DNA of 64,000 bases from Vibrio sinaloensis DSM 21326 (GTDB lineage Bacteria; Pseudomonadota; Gammaproteobacteria; Enterobacterales; Vibrionaceae): the NCBI RefSeq assembly GCF_000189275.1, contig NZ_AEVT01000058.1, forward strand, positions 1-64,000, given 5' to 3'. Positions 26,770 to 35,463 of this stretch are shown here, piece after piece. Position numbers and translations under genes: made by a program. The notes beneath the pieces are model-generated. The model was given only the letters and a program-made list of their open reading frames with translations, made no database searches and was not told the DNA's origin. The stretch's first letter is position 1, and every line of letters starts with the position of its first letter.

Positions 26770-26782
26770 TAGTCCTAGACTA
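26770..26782. promoter_or_regulatory. Short inverted repeat upstream of tssA
   Basis: TAGTC-CTA-GACTA, 5-bp arms with a 3-bp spacer, in the 208-bp AT-rich gap between the PAAR gene and tssA. The gap probably contains a second promoter. The repeat alone is weak evidence of an operator. Confidence 0.3.
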
Positions 26783-26866
26783 GATTTTGTAAGCACATCC
26801 TTATAAAAATATAAAAAATACATCAAATTACATAATTAATATTTATAGGAAACACGTGGAACCCAA

Positions 26867-28291
26867 ATGGTAGATATCGATAGTTTATTGGCTCCCATTT
26901 CTGATGAAAATCCTACCGGTGAATACTTAAAGCTGGATCGTTCAGCTTATCGTGCTCTCAGAAATAGTTACAACACAGCGCAATCTTCGTTTAGGCAGCT
27001 AGTAGAAACGCCAGACGCATCGAGTGATGAAGCGCTGCTGGATGCTAACTCGGAAAACTGGGCTCAGTTGCGAGATGCAACCTTTTCAGCATTGACCACG
27101 GCGACCAAAGACATTGAACTGCTAGGCTGGTTTATCACCAGCCAATTGTTCACGACCAACCCATATGGCAATCTTGCAAAATCAACGAAAGTACTAGCGC
27201 AAACTGCAGAAATATTCTGGGATACACTGCACCCAACACTGCCAGAGAAAAAAATCAAAAGCAGCGATGAGGCAGGTAAAACCAAAGAACTGATAGAGTT
27301 TCGCATTAAGCCACTGCTTCAACTGGTTGGCGAAAGCCAAGATTCAACTGCGCTTTATATGCCACTTCAACTGGTCAGCTTGATTGATGATATAAGCTTC
27401 TCCGATTACCTCCGTGCTGAGCGCAGCGGTGAACTTAACCAGTTAAAAGAAAAAGCGCAGAGTCTGTTTTCTGGCGACGTCGAGGAGACTCTCAGTCACC
27501 TTGCTGAAACCTATCGCAATTTTAGCCAAGCAGAGACGATAATCGCACAGCATTGCCAAAGCCATGCTGTCACCGCCATCAGCTTTAAGTTTGTCAAAGC
27601 CAACATCGCTGACCTTATTAATGCCATCAAATACCTTGTTGGTGACAAATTTGCGCTTTGGCCACTCGACGACAATTACGCCCTGCGCGAGCCGGAAACT
27701 CAATCAGCCTCGCCACAGCCGAGCATCGCGGCTGCCATCGACACGGCCCCGCAAGTTTCTGAACCAGTACAACCAGCGCCAGTGGTAGCGTCATCGCCAA
27801 CTGAACCAGTAGCACAAACTTCCGTTACAGAAGTTCAACCTGCGGTAACGCAAACTATGTTAGCCGCTCCGGCTGGTCAAATCGCGACACGCGATCAAGC
27901 ATTTCATGAGTTACGCAAAATTTCCGAATACTTTAAGCAGACCGAACCACATAGCCCAATTTCGTTCCTGTTAGAAAGAGCGATACGTTGGGGTTATATG
28001 AGTCTGCCAGAACTGATGCAAGAGATGACCGGCAACAATAGCGGCGTCATGCAACATATCAACCAGCTCACAGGTATGGATCAGTTAGAACAACAAGATC
28101 TGAGCGGTAAACCGTACGTGGAGCCCCAAATTACTACCCCTGCGCCTGAAATCTCGATTTCAGACGCGATCCCGAACACGGTCCCTTCTAATTCAATCAA
28201 TGAGCAGGAAGTTACCGAAACTCAACAACCAACCCAATCTGAAGCGGAAACCAGCTCTACGTCTGGCAGCGTTACAGACTTTGAGTGGTAA
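26867..28291 (+). CDS. tssA: T6SS baseplate/sheath-assembly protein TssA
   Basis: 474 residues. The N-terminal ImpA_N domain is recognisable (IDSLLAPISDENPTGEYLKLD; LLGWFITSQLF). A Pro/Ala/Gln-rich linker (~290-345) leads to a C-terminal segment (ISEYFKQTEPHSPISFLLER) conserved in TssA proteins. TssA coordinates tube and sheath polymerisation. It is the first gene after the internal gap and 29 bp before hcp. Confidence 0.92.
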   Translation: MVDIDSLLAPISDENPTGEYLKLDRSAYRALRNSYNTAQSSFRQLVETPDASSDEALLDANSENWAQLRDATFSALTTATKDIELLGWFITSQLFTTNPYGNLAKSTKVLAQTAEIFWDTLHPTLPEKKIKSSDEAGKTKELIEFRIKPLLQLVGESQDSTALYMPLQLVSLIDDISFSDYLRAERSGELNQLKEKAQSLFSGDVEETLSHLAETYRNFSQAETIIAQHCQSHAVTAISFKFVKANIADLINAIKYLVGDKFALWPLDDNYALREPETQSASPQPSIAAAIDTAPQVSEPVQPAPVVASSPTEPVAQTSVTEVQPAVTQTMLAAPAGQIATRDQAFHELRKISEYFKQTEPHSPISFLLERAIRWGYMSLPELMQEMTGNNSGVMQHINQLTGMDQLEQQDLSGKPYVEPQITTPAPEISISDAIPNTVPSNSINEQEVTETQQPTQSEAETSSTSGSVTDFEW

Positions 28292-28320
28292 GCAATTGCT
28301 AATTGGCAAAGGAGAATAAA

Positions 28321-28842
28321 ATGGCTTCTATCTTTATGAGAATCGACGGCACTAAACCGAAAGGCGCAGCGACTGTTGAAAAAATTGGTGGCAAAGACGG
28401 TTTCTTCGCTATCGACACTATCACGTGGAATGCTGTACGTGGCGTTGGTATTGACGTTGGTAATGCTAACAACGCAGACCAAGGTATGGTTGCTCTAGGC
28501 GAAGTGAACGTAACTCGTGGTTGTGATGGTGCGACGCCATATCTAACAACTTTCCTTTACGCTCCTGGCGGTGAAGGTAAAACAATTGAAATCGTGATGA
28601 CTAAGCCAAACCGTGAAGGTTCTGGTGCTGATCCATACCTAATCCTAACGCTAAAAGCTGCTCGTATGTCTAGCTACAACATGGCGGCATCAGACGGTAG
28701 CCTACCAAACGAATCTTTCAGCCTAACTTACACTGAAATTTCGAAGGCATACTACATTGAAGGCGAAGGCGGCAAGATCGAGAAAGGTCCAGAAGTTGGC
28801 TTCGATGCAACGGCTGCTAAAGTAACCTCTACGGCATCGTAA
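28321..28842 (+). CDS. hcp: T6SS tube protein Hcp (TssD)
   Basis: 173 residues. Hcp hexamers stack into the secreted tube. ATG 28321 follows AAAGGAG directly (28309-28315), so it is preferred over the in-frame TTG 28303. Typical motifs are MASIFMRIDGTKPKG at the start and GEVNVTRGCDGATPYL in the middle. It sits between tssA and tssB and has codon use typical of a highly expressed gene. Confidence 0.95.
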   Translation: MASIFMRIDGTKPKGAATVEKIGGKDGFFAIDTITWNAVRGVGIDVGNANNADQGMVALGEVNVTRGCDGATPYLTTFLYAPGGEGKTIEIVMTKPNREGSGADPYLILTLKAARMSSYNMAASDGSLPNESFSLTYTEISKAYYIEGEGGKIEKGPEVGFDATAAKVTSTAS

Positions 28843-28861
28843 TTAAATAAGGAGATCCACT

Positions 28862-29365
28862 GTGGCACTTAATTCCCAACACAAACGCGTAAGTAAAAAC
28901 CGCGTAAGCATCACTTACGATGTGGAAACTAATGGCGCTGTAGAAACCAAAGAACTCCCGTTTGTCGTTGGGGTTATTGGTGACTACTCTGGTCATAAAC
29001 AAGACAAAGAGGATATCGAAGATCGTACCTTCTATAACGTAGATAAAGATAACTTCGATACCGTTATGAAACGTGTCGGCCCTGAGCTTAGCCTTAAGGT
29101 TGACAACGTTTTGGCTGACGACGACAGTCAGTTTGAAGCGAACCTAACCTTTAACTCAATGAAAGACTTCGAACCAGAAGCCATCGTTGAGCAAGTAGAA
29201 CCACTTAAAAAGTTAGTTGAAACTCGTAACCAACTTAAAGTGTTGCTATCTAAAGCCGACCGCTCTCGCGATCTAGAGAAGTTGCTGAAAGAAGTTCTTC
29301 AAAGTGCGGACACCATTAACGCACTGTCTGATGAACTGGGTATCAAGAAAGAAGGAGCTGAATAA
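28862..29365 (+). CDS. tssB: T6SS sheath small subunit TssB
   Basis: 167 residues from GTG 28862 (AAGGAG lies upstream). TssB pairs with TssC to form the contractile sheath. The core VSITYDVETNGAVETKELPF and FVVGVIGDYSGH strands are characteristic, as is the C-terminal helix (LEKLLKEVLQSADTINAL). Its stop overlaps the tssC start by one base. Confidence 0.95.
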   Translation: MALNSQHKRVSKNRVSITYDVETNGAVETKELPFVVGVIGDYSGHKQDKEDIEDRTFYNVDKDNFDTVMKRVGPELSLKVDNVLADDDSQFEANLTFNSMKDFEPEAIVEQVEPLKKLVETRNQLKVLLSKADRSRDLEKLLKEVLQSADTINALSDELGIKKEGAE

Positions 29366-30849
29366 TGAGCACAGAAGCTGAAAATCAAACACAAGCAGGT
29401 GCAGAAGCTGCGGAAGGTGCCCTCAGTTTTCTAGATAGAGCGATTGAAGCAACAACGCAAACTCCAGCAGACACAACCAAAGAGCTATTCTCTGTGCTAG
29501 CTGAACAAGCGCTGTCGGGTACAGTGACTTGGGATAAGAACTTAACCAAAACGATCGAAAACGCGATTTCAGCCATTGATCAGAAACTGTCGCAGCAACT
29601 TTCTCAAGTGATGCAGCAAGATGATTTCCAAAAGCTTGAAGGCTCATGGCGTGGTCTGCAAAAGCTTGTTAAAGAAAGTGAGCTTGGCCGCGATCTTAAA
29701 ATTAAGATGGTCGACTTCACTCAAGAAGAGCTACTAGAGCAATTTGAAGACGCGCCTGCTATCGACCGTAGCCCACTTTTCAATGCGGTATATCAAGGTG
29801 AGTTTGGTACAGCTGGTGGTGAACCATACGGTGCCTTCATTGGCGACTACGAGTTCAGCGCTCAAGACGAAGATGTTGCCCTCCTTCGTTACATGGGTGA
29901 AGTGGCCGCAGCGTGTCACTCTCCATTTATTGCCGCAGCCAACGCACAAATGTTTGAATTCAACGATTTCACAACGTTTGACGAAGGCAAACCTGTAGCA
30001 GCAGGCTTCGACTCACCCGCTTACGCCGCTTGGAACTCGTTCCGTGAAAGTGATGATGCGCGTTATGTAACACTGACACTTCCTCGCACGCTGGCTCGCC
30101 TACCATATGGAGCTAAAGGTCTTGGTACTAACTTGTTTGAGTACGAAGAACTAGGTACTGACATGGATGGTAACCCTAAACCAGCGAACAACGATGAGCT
30201 AGTTTGGTCTAACGCAGCCTACGATCTTGGTTTGAAAATGACGCAAGCTTACACTGCTTCTGGCTGGTGTACGTCAATTCGCGGCCTAGATAACGGCGGT
30301 AAAGTAGAGAATCTGCCAAACCTAACTTACAAAACCGAAGCAGGTGACTTGGTTCAGCAATGTCCAACCGAAGTGAACCTGACGGATGAGCGTGAGAAAG
30401 AGCTTAGCGACCTTGGTTTCTTACCACTGGTTCACTACAAAAACTCAAACTACGGCGTATTCATTGGCGGTCAAACGACTCAGCAGCCAAAAACATACAC
30501 AGACCCTGATGCGACAGCGAATGCTGCAATTTCTGCACGTTTGCCATACATCATGGCGAGTAGCCGTATCGCCCACTACCTGAAAGTAATGGGTCGTGAC
30601 AAACTAGGTTCTAACTTGGAAGCTCCTGATATCCAGCGTGAACTGCAACTTTGGATCGATCAGTACACCAATGCAGGTGCAATTGGTAACGAGCAACGAG
30701 CAAAAACTCCGCTAGCGGAATCTCGTATTGAGGTTGTTGAACAGCCGGGCCGCCCAGGCTCTTACTCAGCGGTTGCCCACCTAAGACCTTGGCTACAACT
30801 TGAAGAGCTGACGACCTCAGTTCGAATGGTTGCGAAGATTCCAGGCTAA
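29365..30849 (+). CDS. tssC: T6SS sheath large subunit TssC
   Basis: 494 residues. Main component of the contractile sheath. FQKLEGSWRGLQKLV, GEPYGAFIGDYEF, FIAAANAQMFEF and the C-terminal PGSYSAVAHLRPWLQLEEL segments are all typical of ImpC/TssC. It is followed by a strong terminator and then by a second, divergent TssC-like gene. Confidence 0.96.
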   Translation: MSTEAENQTQAGAEAAEGALSFLDRAIEATTQTPADTTKELFSVLAEQALSGTVTWDKNLTKTIENAISAIDQKLSQQLSQVMQQDDFQKLEGSWRGLQKLVKESELGRDLKIKMVDFTQEELLEQFEDAPAIDRSPLFNAVYQGEFGTAGGEPYGAFIGDYEFSAQDEDVALLRYMGEVAAACHSPFIAAANAQMFEFNDFTTFDEGKPVAAGFDSPAYAAWNSFRESDDARYVTLTLPRTLARLPYGAKGLGTNLFEYEELGTDMDGNPKPANNDELVWSNAAYDLGLKMTQAYTASGWCTSIRGLDNGGKVENLPNLTYKTEAGDLVQQCPTEVNLTDEREKELSDLGFLPLVHYKNSNYGVFIGGQTTQQPKTYTDPDATANAAISARLPYIMASSRIAHYLKVMGRDKLGSNLEAPDIQRELQLWIDQYTNAGAIGNEQRAKTPLAESRIEVVEQPGRPGSYSAVAHLRPWLQLEELTTSVRMVAKIPG

Positions 30850-30855
30850 TCCCTT

Positions 30856-30882
30856 AAGGCCGGACTTGTCCGGCCTTCTTTT
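30856..30882 (+). terminator. Intrinsic terminator inside the T6SS cluster
   Basis: AAGGCCGGA / TCCGGCCTT, nine perfect GC-rich pairs with a four-base loop, followed by CTTTT. It lies 6 bp after the tssC stop and 25 bp before the next gene. Partial read-through, or an internal promoter downstream, is expected, because the following gene is only 57 bp away from the tssC stop. Confidence 0.85.
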
Positions 30883-30906
30883 CCTCCACACCATTCTAAG
30901 GACATC

Positions 30907-32301
30907 ATGCAGTATAACTTCAACGCAGAATGGCAATTGGCATTCAATCAACTAGACGGTACAGAAAGCGACTTTTTGTTAGAGTCGCTCTCTATGCTGT
31001 CTGAGCTTTGCCCAGAGTGCCTTGATAGCCGCCACAGTTTAACTAATACCGTGATGCGTTTAATCAGTTATTTGGACGAAACGATTTCCAAACAGATGGA
31101 CGAAATCCTTCATCATGAAGAATTCGAACAACTCCACGGAAGTTGGATTGGTCTACAAGGCTTAGCCACGTTACCCGTTAACAAACAACGTACCCAATTA
31201 AAGCTTCTCAATATGAGTTGGGAAGAAGTGTCTTCTGATTTGAACCAAGCTTACACCATCAAGGGCAGTGAACTTTTTAACAAGGTAGGCAACAAAGAAC
31301 TCAACACGCTTGGCGGCCACCCTTTTGGCTGTATCTTGTATACCCACAAGATAGCGCTAGATATGGACTTTGACTCAGACTACGACGATCTGTTTACCCT
31401 TGAGTTATTGGGTCAGCTGGGTGAACAAACCTTGTGTCCAATGCTGCTTTCACCTAACCAGCACTTCTTTGTCAATCCAGAAGCAGACTGGTTGTCAGAC
31501 GTCAATCGAATTGAAAAGATCCTTGCAGGTCAAGACTATCAGCCCTGGCAATCACTGCGTAAAAAGCCTTCATCTCGATTTGTCGGTCTCGTTATGCCCT
31601 CCATTCGTATGCGCAATCGCTACAGTAATGCCAAGTTTGGATTTATCTACAATGAATCTGGGCAGGGTCTATGGGGCAACGCCGTCTTCTCCTTTGCTGC
31701 GACGATTATGCGCGAGCATCATAGAGTAAATTGGTTTGGATTTTTGAAATCGCGCTGGAATGATCGTTCGCAAGGCGCTGTTGTAAATATTGACCAACAT
31801 AGCAGCCTATTTTTAGACAAGCCGCAAACCGATGTCGTGTTGTTTGGCCAAATATCATCGTTCTACGCTCAGTCTGGATTTATTCCTCTATCAAAGAGCG
31901 CTCTGAGTGATAAGTTTTACTTTAATGGTAACAACTCTATTTGGCACGGTGGTCATTCAGACAACGAAAAGGTATTAACGCAAATACAGACAAGCCTGAT
32001 GTCATGCCGAATCGCGCATTACTTGAAGGTGCAAGTTAGGGAAATGATTGGTAGCTTCAATACTGCAGCGGAATGTGAGCTGTTTTTAAGTCGCTGGATT
32101 GAAAAGTTCTCCAGTAACGTGTCCTTTGCGAATGAAGAAACCTTATCTAAATACCCATTGAGTTTCGCTAAGATCAGCGTTTCCGAATCAAGCCACCAGC
32201 CTGGTAGTTTCAGCTGCACGCTCAGAATGGTACCTCAATACCAATACGATCATTTCACTGGCGAGGTAGTATTGACGACCGAACTCGATGAGGTGGCCTA
32301 A
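30907..32301 (+). CDS. Second, divergent TssC-like sheath protein (TssC2)
   Basis: 464 residues, homologous to the upstream TssC along its length: FEQLHGSWIGLQGL against FQKLEGSWRGLQKL, GGHPFGCILYTHKI against GGEPYGAFIGDYEF, and SCRIAHYLKVQVRE against SSRIAHYLKVMGRD. Sequence identity is low outside such motifs. The C-terminal region corresponding to the handshake part of the sheath (PGSFSCTLRMVPQY) is altered. It has no TssB partner of its own. Tandem TssC-like genes (ImpC/ImpD) occur in some T6SS clusters. A role at the sheath-baseplate end is possible but is inference. It overlaps tssE by one base. Confidence 0.85.
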   Translation: MQYNFNAEWQLAFNQLDGTESDFLLESLSMLSELCPECLDSRHSLTNTVMRLISYLDETISKQMDEILHHEEFEQLHGSWIGLQGLATLPVNKQRTQLKLLNMSWEEVSSDLNQAYTIKGSELFNKVGNKELNTLGGHPFGCILYTHKIALDMDFDSDYDDLFTLELLGQLGEQTLCPMLLSPNQHFFVNPEADWLSDVNRIEKILAGQDYQPWQSLRKKPSSRFVGLVMPSIRMRNRYSNAKFGFIYNESGQGLWGNAVFSFAATIMREHHRVNWFGFLKSRWNDRSQGAVVNIDQHSSLFLDKPQTDVVLFGQISSFYAQSGFIPLSKSALSDKFYFNGNNSIWHGGHSDNEKVLTQIQTSLMSCRIAHYLKVQVREMIGSFNTAAECELFLSRWIEKFSSNVSFANEETLSKYPLSFAKISVSESSHQPGSFSCTLRMVPQYQYDHFTGEVVLTTELDEVA

Positions 32302-32726
32302 TGAGTTTCTGGCGAACATTCATCCAACGTCATGACGATAACAGCAACAATGCTGAAATTGACGATATTAAATACCACCTAACGAAACTTCTCGAGTCAG
32401 AAGCCTCTCTGACCGAGATTGACGATAGATTTACAGAGCTTCAGCGTTCGAATCTGCGCTTCGGCATTGAGGACGTGCAGCTACTGAGTGCCAGCTTAGA
32501 CCAAACCCAGCTTTCACTTCGTTTAGAAAGCTATATAAAACATTTTGAGCCAAGGCTTAAAAACGTCATGGTAGAGCTCGCAGAACGCAAAGAAAGTGAA
32601 AATTCCATTGCGTTTAACATCATCGCAAAAGCGAACACCTCTCAAGGTGAGAAAGAACTCATTTTTGATTCAAAAATTTCTCTCAATGATCTCAAAGCTC
32701 TAATGGCGGAGGATAATTATGACTGA
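32301..32726 (+). CDS. tssE: T6SS baseplate protein TssE (gp25-like)
   Basis: 141 residues. TssE is the gp25-like wedge component that starts sheath assembly. The central NLRFGIEDVQLLSASLDQTQ and the LESYIKHFEPRLKNVMVELA segment, with the conserved E-P-R-L motif, are diagnostic. Translationally coupled to both neighbours (1-bp overlap with the TssC2 gene, 8-bp overlap with tssF). Confidence 0.92.
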   Translation: MSFWRTFIQRHDDNSNNAEIDDIKYHLTKLLESEASLTEIDDRFTELQRSNLRFGIEDVQLLSASLDQTQLSLRLESYIKHFEPRLKNVMVELAERKESENSIAFNIIAKANTSQGEKELIFDSKISLNDLKALMAEDNYD

Positions 32727-34470
32727 TCCGTTAATGAGATATTTCGAGCAAGAGTTGACGCTTGTTCGACGAGCGTTGGGGCAATTCGGCCATCAACATT
32801 CAGCTCACGCAGAGAGACTGAACATACACCAAGGTCAAATCGAAGACCCGAGCCTTGCTCGCCTACTTGACGGTGTTGCACTCCTTAATGCAACCGTCGA
32901 GAAAAAGCTGTCGGATCAACTACCTGAAGTTGTCGAAGGATTGTTAAACGTCCTATATCCGAGCTACATTCAAACCGTCCCTAGCGTCGCTTACCTTCAA
33001 TTAGGAGACGATGCCGATCACACCGAGTCAGTCCATGTCCCCAAAGACTCACTGTTTTCAGCTGATGCTCGCGGTACCAACTGCTTGTTTGCCACTGTAG
33101 ATGATATCCACACGACACCGTTTCGTTTGGTCGATACGCTCGCATCCAGTGCACCATTTAAATTTAACCGACCAGCGGGCACTGAACAAACAACGGCAGT
33201 TATTCAACTGACGCTCTCTACCGGCGATTCAGATACGCTGTTTTCTAACCTCGACTGTGAGAACCTTGATTTGTTCGTCCAAGGTTTTGAGAACAACGCT
33301 GATTCTCTAGTAGAACTGTTACTTGCCCAAACTCTCGCGATTTCCATCAGTGATGCCCAGTGTGAGCATCACGTCGCTTTAGCACCCGAAAAGTTGAAAA
33401 GCCGCATCAGTGACAATGGGTTTCAGTTTTTACCACAAAAAGGCAATCAGTTCTCTGGTTACCAACTGATTAGCGAGTTTTTCTTCTTCAAAGAGAAACG
33501 CCAATTCTTTCGCTTAAAAGGGTTCGGTGACGCCATAAAGCACTTTCCGAGCTCAGAGATTGTTCTCAATCTGTTCATGCACAGTTTGCCGACCGAGTTT
33601 ATTCGACTGTTTGACAACCAAGTCTTCAAGCTGAATGTGATACCCGCAATTAATCTGTTTGAGCAGTCTGGTGAACCTACTAACTACGATCACCGTTGTC
33701 TAAGTGTTCCCGTCAATGCGGATGCCCATAGTGATAATCACATTGAAATCGTCGAAGTCAAAGAAGTCTTCGAGATTACCTCAAAGGGCGAGAAACTGTT
33801 AACTCCTTTGTTTAAAGAGAGCTATCAAACCTCATCGAATAGTGATCGCTGGCAGTGTAGCCGCGACAGCAGTAGCGAGTTTCGTTTAGCAATAAGCCTA
33901 AGCAACCCAAATGAACTCGAATTTAATAAACTCTATGGAACCCGCCTACTCTGCACTAACGGCAAGCAAGCTTGTTCTGTTCAAGGAGCGTTTGAATGCT
34001 TGGAGAATATTGATCTGCCGGGAGACTTCTCGCCAATCTATCCTCCTTCGGCGCCAATTCATAGGGAGCAAGACCCTCATCTTCATTGGCAGTTCGTTGG
34101 CTTATTGAACGCGAATTTTGTTTCCCTTCTACATTCGGAAGACCCAGCAGAAGCATTGAAGCAGATGCTGCGACTATGTAGCCGAAGCCAAGTGTCTGCC
34201 GATGAAATTCAGATGATTAGACAGGTCCACATTCGTAGCCAAGTCTCAGCGATTCGTATCTTAGGTAAAAATGTGTTTTCGCCGGGTACAGAAATAGAAA
34301 TTACCTTAGATACGCCTACTGGTTTTCTGGCTTTTAGCGATGTATTGAATCGCTTCTTCCAGCAATTTTGCAGCTTTGACCGCTACATCCAATTGTCTAT
34401 CCGAGTGTATGGTCGTGACGGATACGTCAAGCGCTACCCTAAAATCCACGGCAGCCAAAGTGCATTCTAA
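32719..34470 (+). CDS. tssF: T6SS baseplate protein TssF
   Basis: 583 residues, close to the usual length. N-terminus MTDPLMRYFEQELTLVRR and the ARLLDGVALLNATVEKKLSD segment are typical. TssF and TssG form the wedge that holds TssE and VgrG. ELLNFLYPSY-like (GLLNVLYPSYIQT) is also conserved in the family. Confidence 0.94.
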   Translation: MTDPLMRYFEQELTLVRRALGQFGHQHSAHAERLNIHQGQIEDPSLARLLDGVALLNATVEKKLSDQLPEVVEGLLNVLYPSYIQTVPSVAYLQLGDDADHTESVHVPKDSLFSADARGTNCLFATVDDIHTTPFRLVDTLASSAPFKFNRPAGTEQTTAVIQLTLSTGDSDTLFSNLDCENLDLFVQGFENNADSLVELLLAQTLAISISDAQCEHHVALAPEKLKSRISDNGFQFLPQKGNQFSGYQLISEFFFFKEKRQFFRLKGFGDAIKHFPSSEIVLNLFMHSLPTEFIRLFDNQVFKLNVIPAINLFEQSGEPTNYDHRCLSVPVNADAHSDNHIEIVEVKEVFEITSKGEKLLTPLFKESYQTSSNSDRWQCSRDSSSEFRLAISLSNPNELEFNKLYGTRLLCTNGKQACSVQGAFECLENIDLPGDFSPIYPPSAPIHREQDPHLHWQFVGLLNANFVSLLHSEDPAEALKQMLRLCSRSQVSADEIQMIRQVHIRSQVSAIRILGKNVFSPGTEIEITLDTPTGFLAFSDVLNRFFQQFCSFDRYIQLSIRVYGRDGYVKRYPKIHGSQSAF

Positions 34471-34485
34471 GTGGGTAGTGTCAGT

Positions 34486-35415
34486 ATGAAGTTAATCCAA
34501 GATTTAGCCCAAAACACCGATAAATATGACTTTGCTCAGGCGATGAGACTACTCTCGCATTTTATCGCCAATTCAGATGAACGTATTCAATTGGTTTTGA
34601 AAGCTGAAGCCATGCCAACGGGAGACGCGAGTGAAATACAGTACTTTTCGCTAAAGAACAGGCGGGCTAAATTACGTTTGGCAAAACAAGCGTTGTCAGG
34701 GGTTAAAGGAGTCATTCCATTTTACATCTATGAGGAACTACTCGCCGCTCTTCACGATGACGACCACGCCCTAAAAGACTTTCTTGACGTGTTTAATCAG
34801 CGTTACTTTGAGATTATCGCTCAATTAGAGAGTTCACCTTGGTTGCTGGTTCAAGACGAGATTTCACCCGATAAAACGGCTCTCCTCAACCATTTAGCAG
34901 CATTAAAAGATGAGCACAGCAAGTATTTCCAATACGCGTTTTTGCTTAGTCAAAGCAGCCGAAACATCGTCAATCTACAGCAAATGCTAAACGACTACTT
35001 CCCTTATGCGATAGAAGTCAGCACCAAACCTTATGAGCGTAGAAAGCTTCCGCAAGATTCACTGACACGTTTAGGTACTAAGCCTGATTACAACAGCCGC
35101 ATTGGGCAAGGTTTCTTGATTGGAAAAACCTGCTTGACCCATTTCAGTCACATCATAGTGGCGGTTAAACCAAATAACGAACAAGAGCTTGCCGATATTC
35201 AGCAAGATGATCGTTTGGCGTCTGAGATGCGCGGATTCATTCAGCACTACTTGCGCGATCAAACGCCAGTATCCATCTATCTCAAAGTAAGACGCGCCTA
35301 TTTAACTCGACCAGTACTGTCTGGCAACAGAATAAGCGCCGCAAGATTGGGGGAAGTCGATTGTTTGGCTCCCGAACGCAAACCACAACAACTGGTCAGT
35401 ATTCTACTCAAGTAG
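34486..35415 (+). CDS. tssG: T6SS baseplate protein TssG
   Basis: 309 residues from ATG 34486; the frame is also open from GTG 34471, directly abutting the tssF stop, which has no ribosome site. TssG partners TssF in the baseplate wedge. Family features include DKYDFAQAMRLLSHF at the start, GVIPFYIYEELL, and RIGQGFLIG with the later TLSYRFGLH-equivalent region. It is followed by a 48-bp gap and tssH. Confidence 0.88.
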   Translation: MKLIQDLAQNTDKYDFAQAMRLLSHFIANSDERIQLVLKAEAMPTGDASEIQYFSLKNRRAKLRLAKQALSGVKGVIPFYIYEELLAALHDDDHALKDFLDVFNQRYFEIIAQLESSPWLLVQDEISPDKTALLNHLAALKDEHSKYFQYAFLLSQSSRNIVNLQQMLNDYFPYAIEVSTKPYERRKLPQDSLTRLGTKPDYNSRIGQGFLIGKTCLTHFSHIIVAVKPNNEQELADIQQDDRLASEMRGFIQHYLRDQTPVSIYLKVRRAYLTRPVLSGNRISAARLGEVDCLAPERKPQQLVSILLK

Positions 35416-35463
35416 GACTAGTCGCTTCGATGTATTGATGCTTCGAAATACAAGGAAAACAGT

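Noticed and set aside
30907..32301. The second TssC-like gene as a pseudogene or recent duplicate
   Set aside because: The frame is intact over 464 codons, it is coupled to tssE, and its high divergence from TssC shows an old, maintained paralogue.
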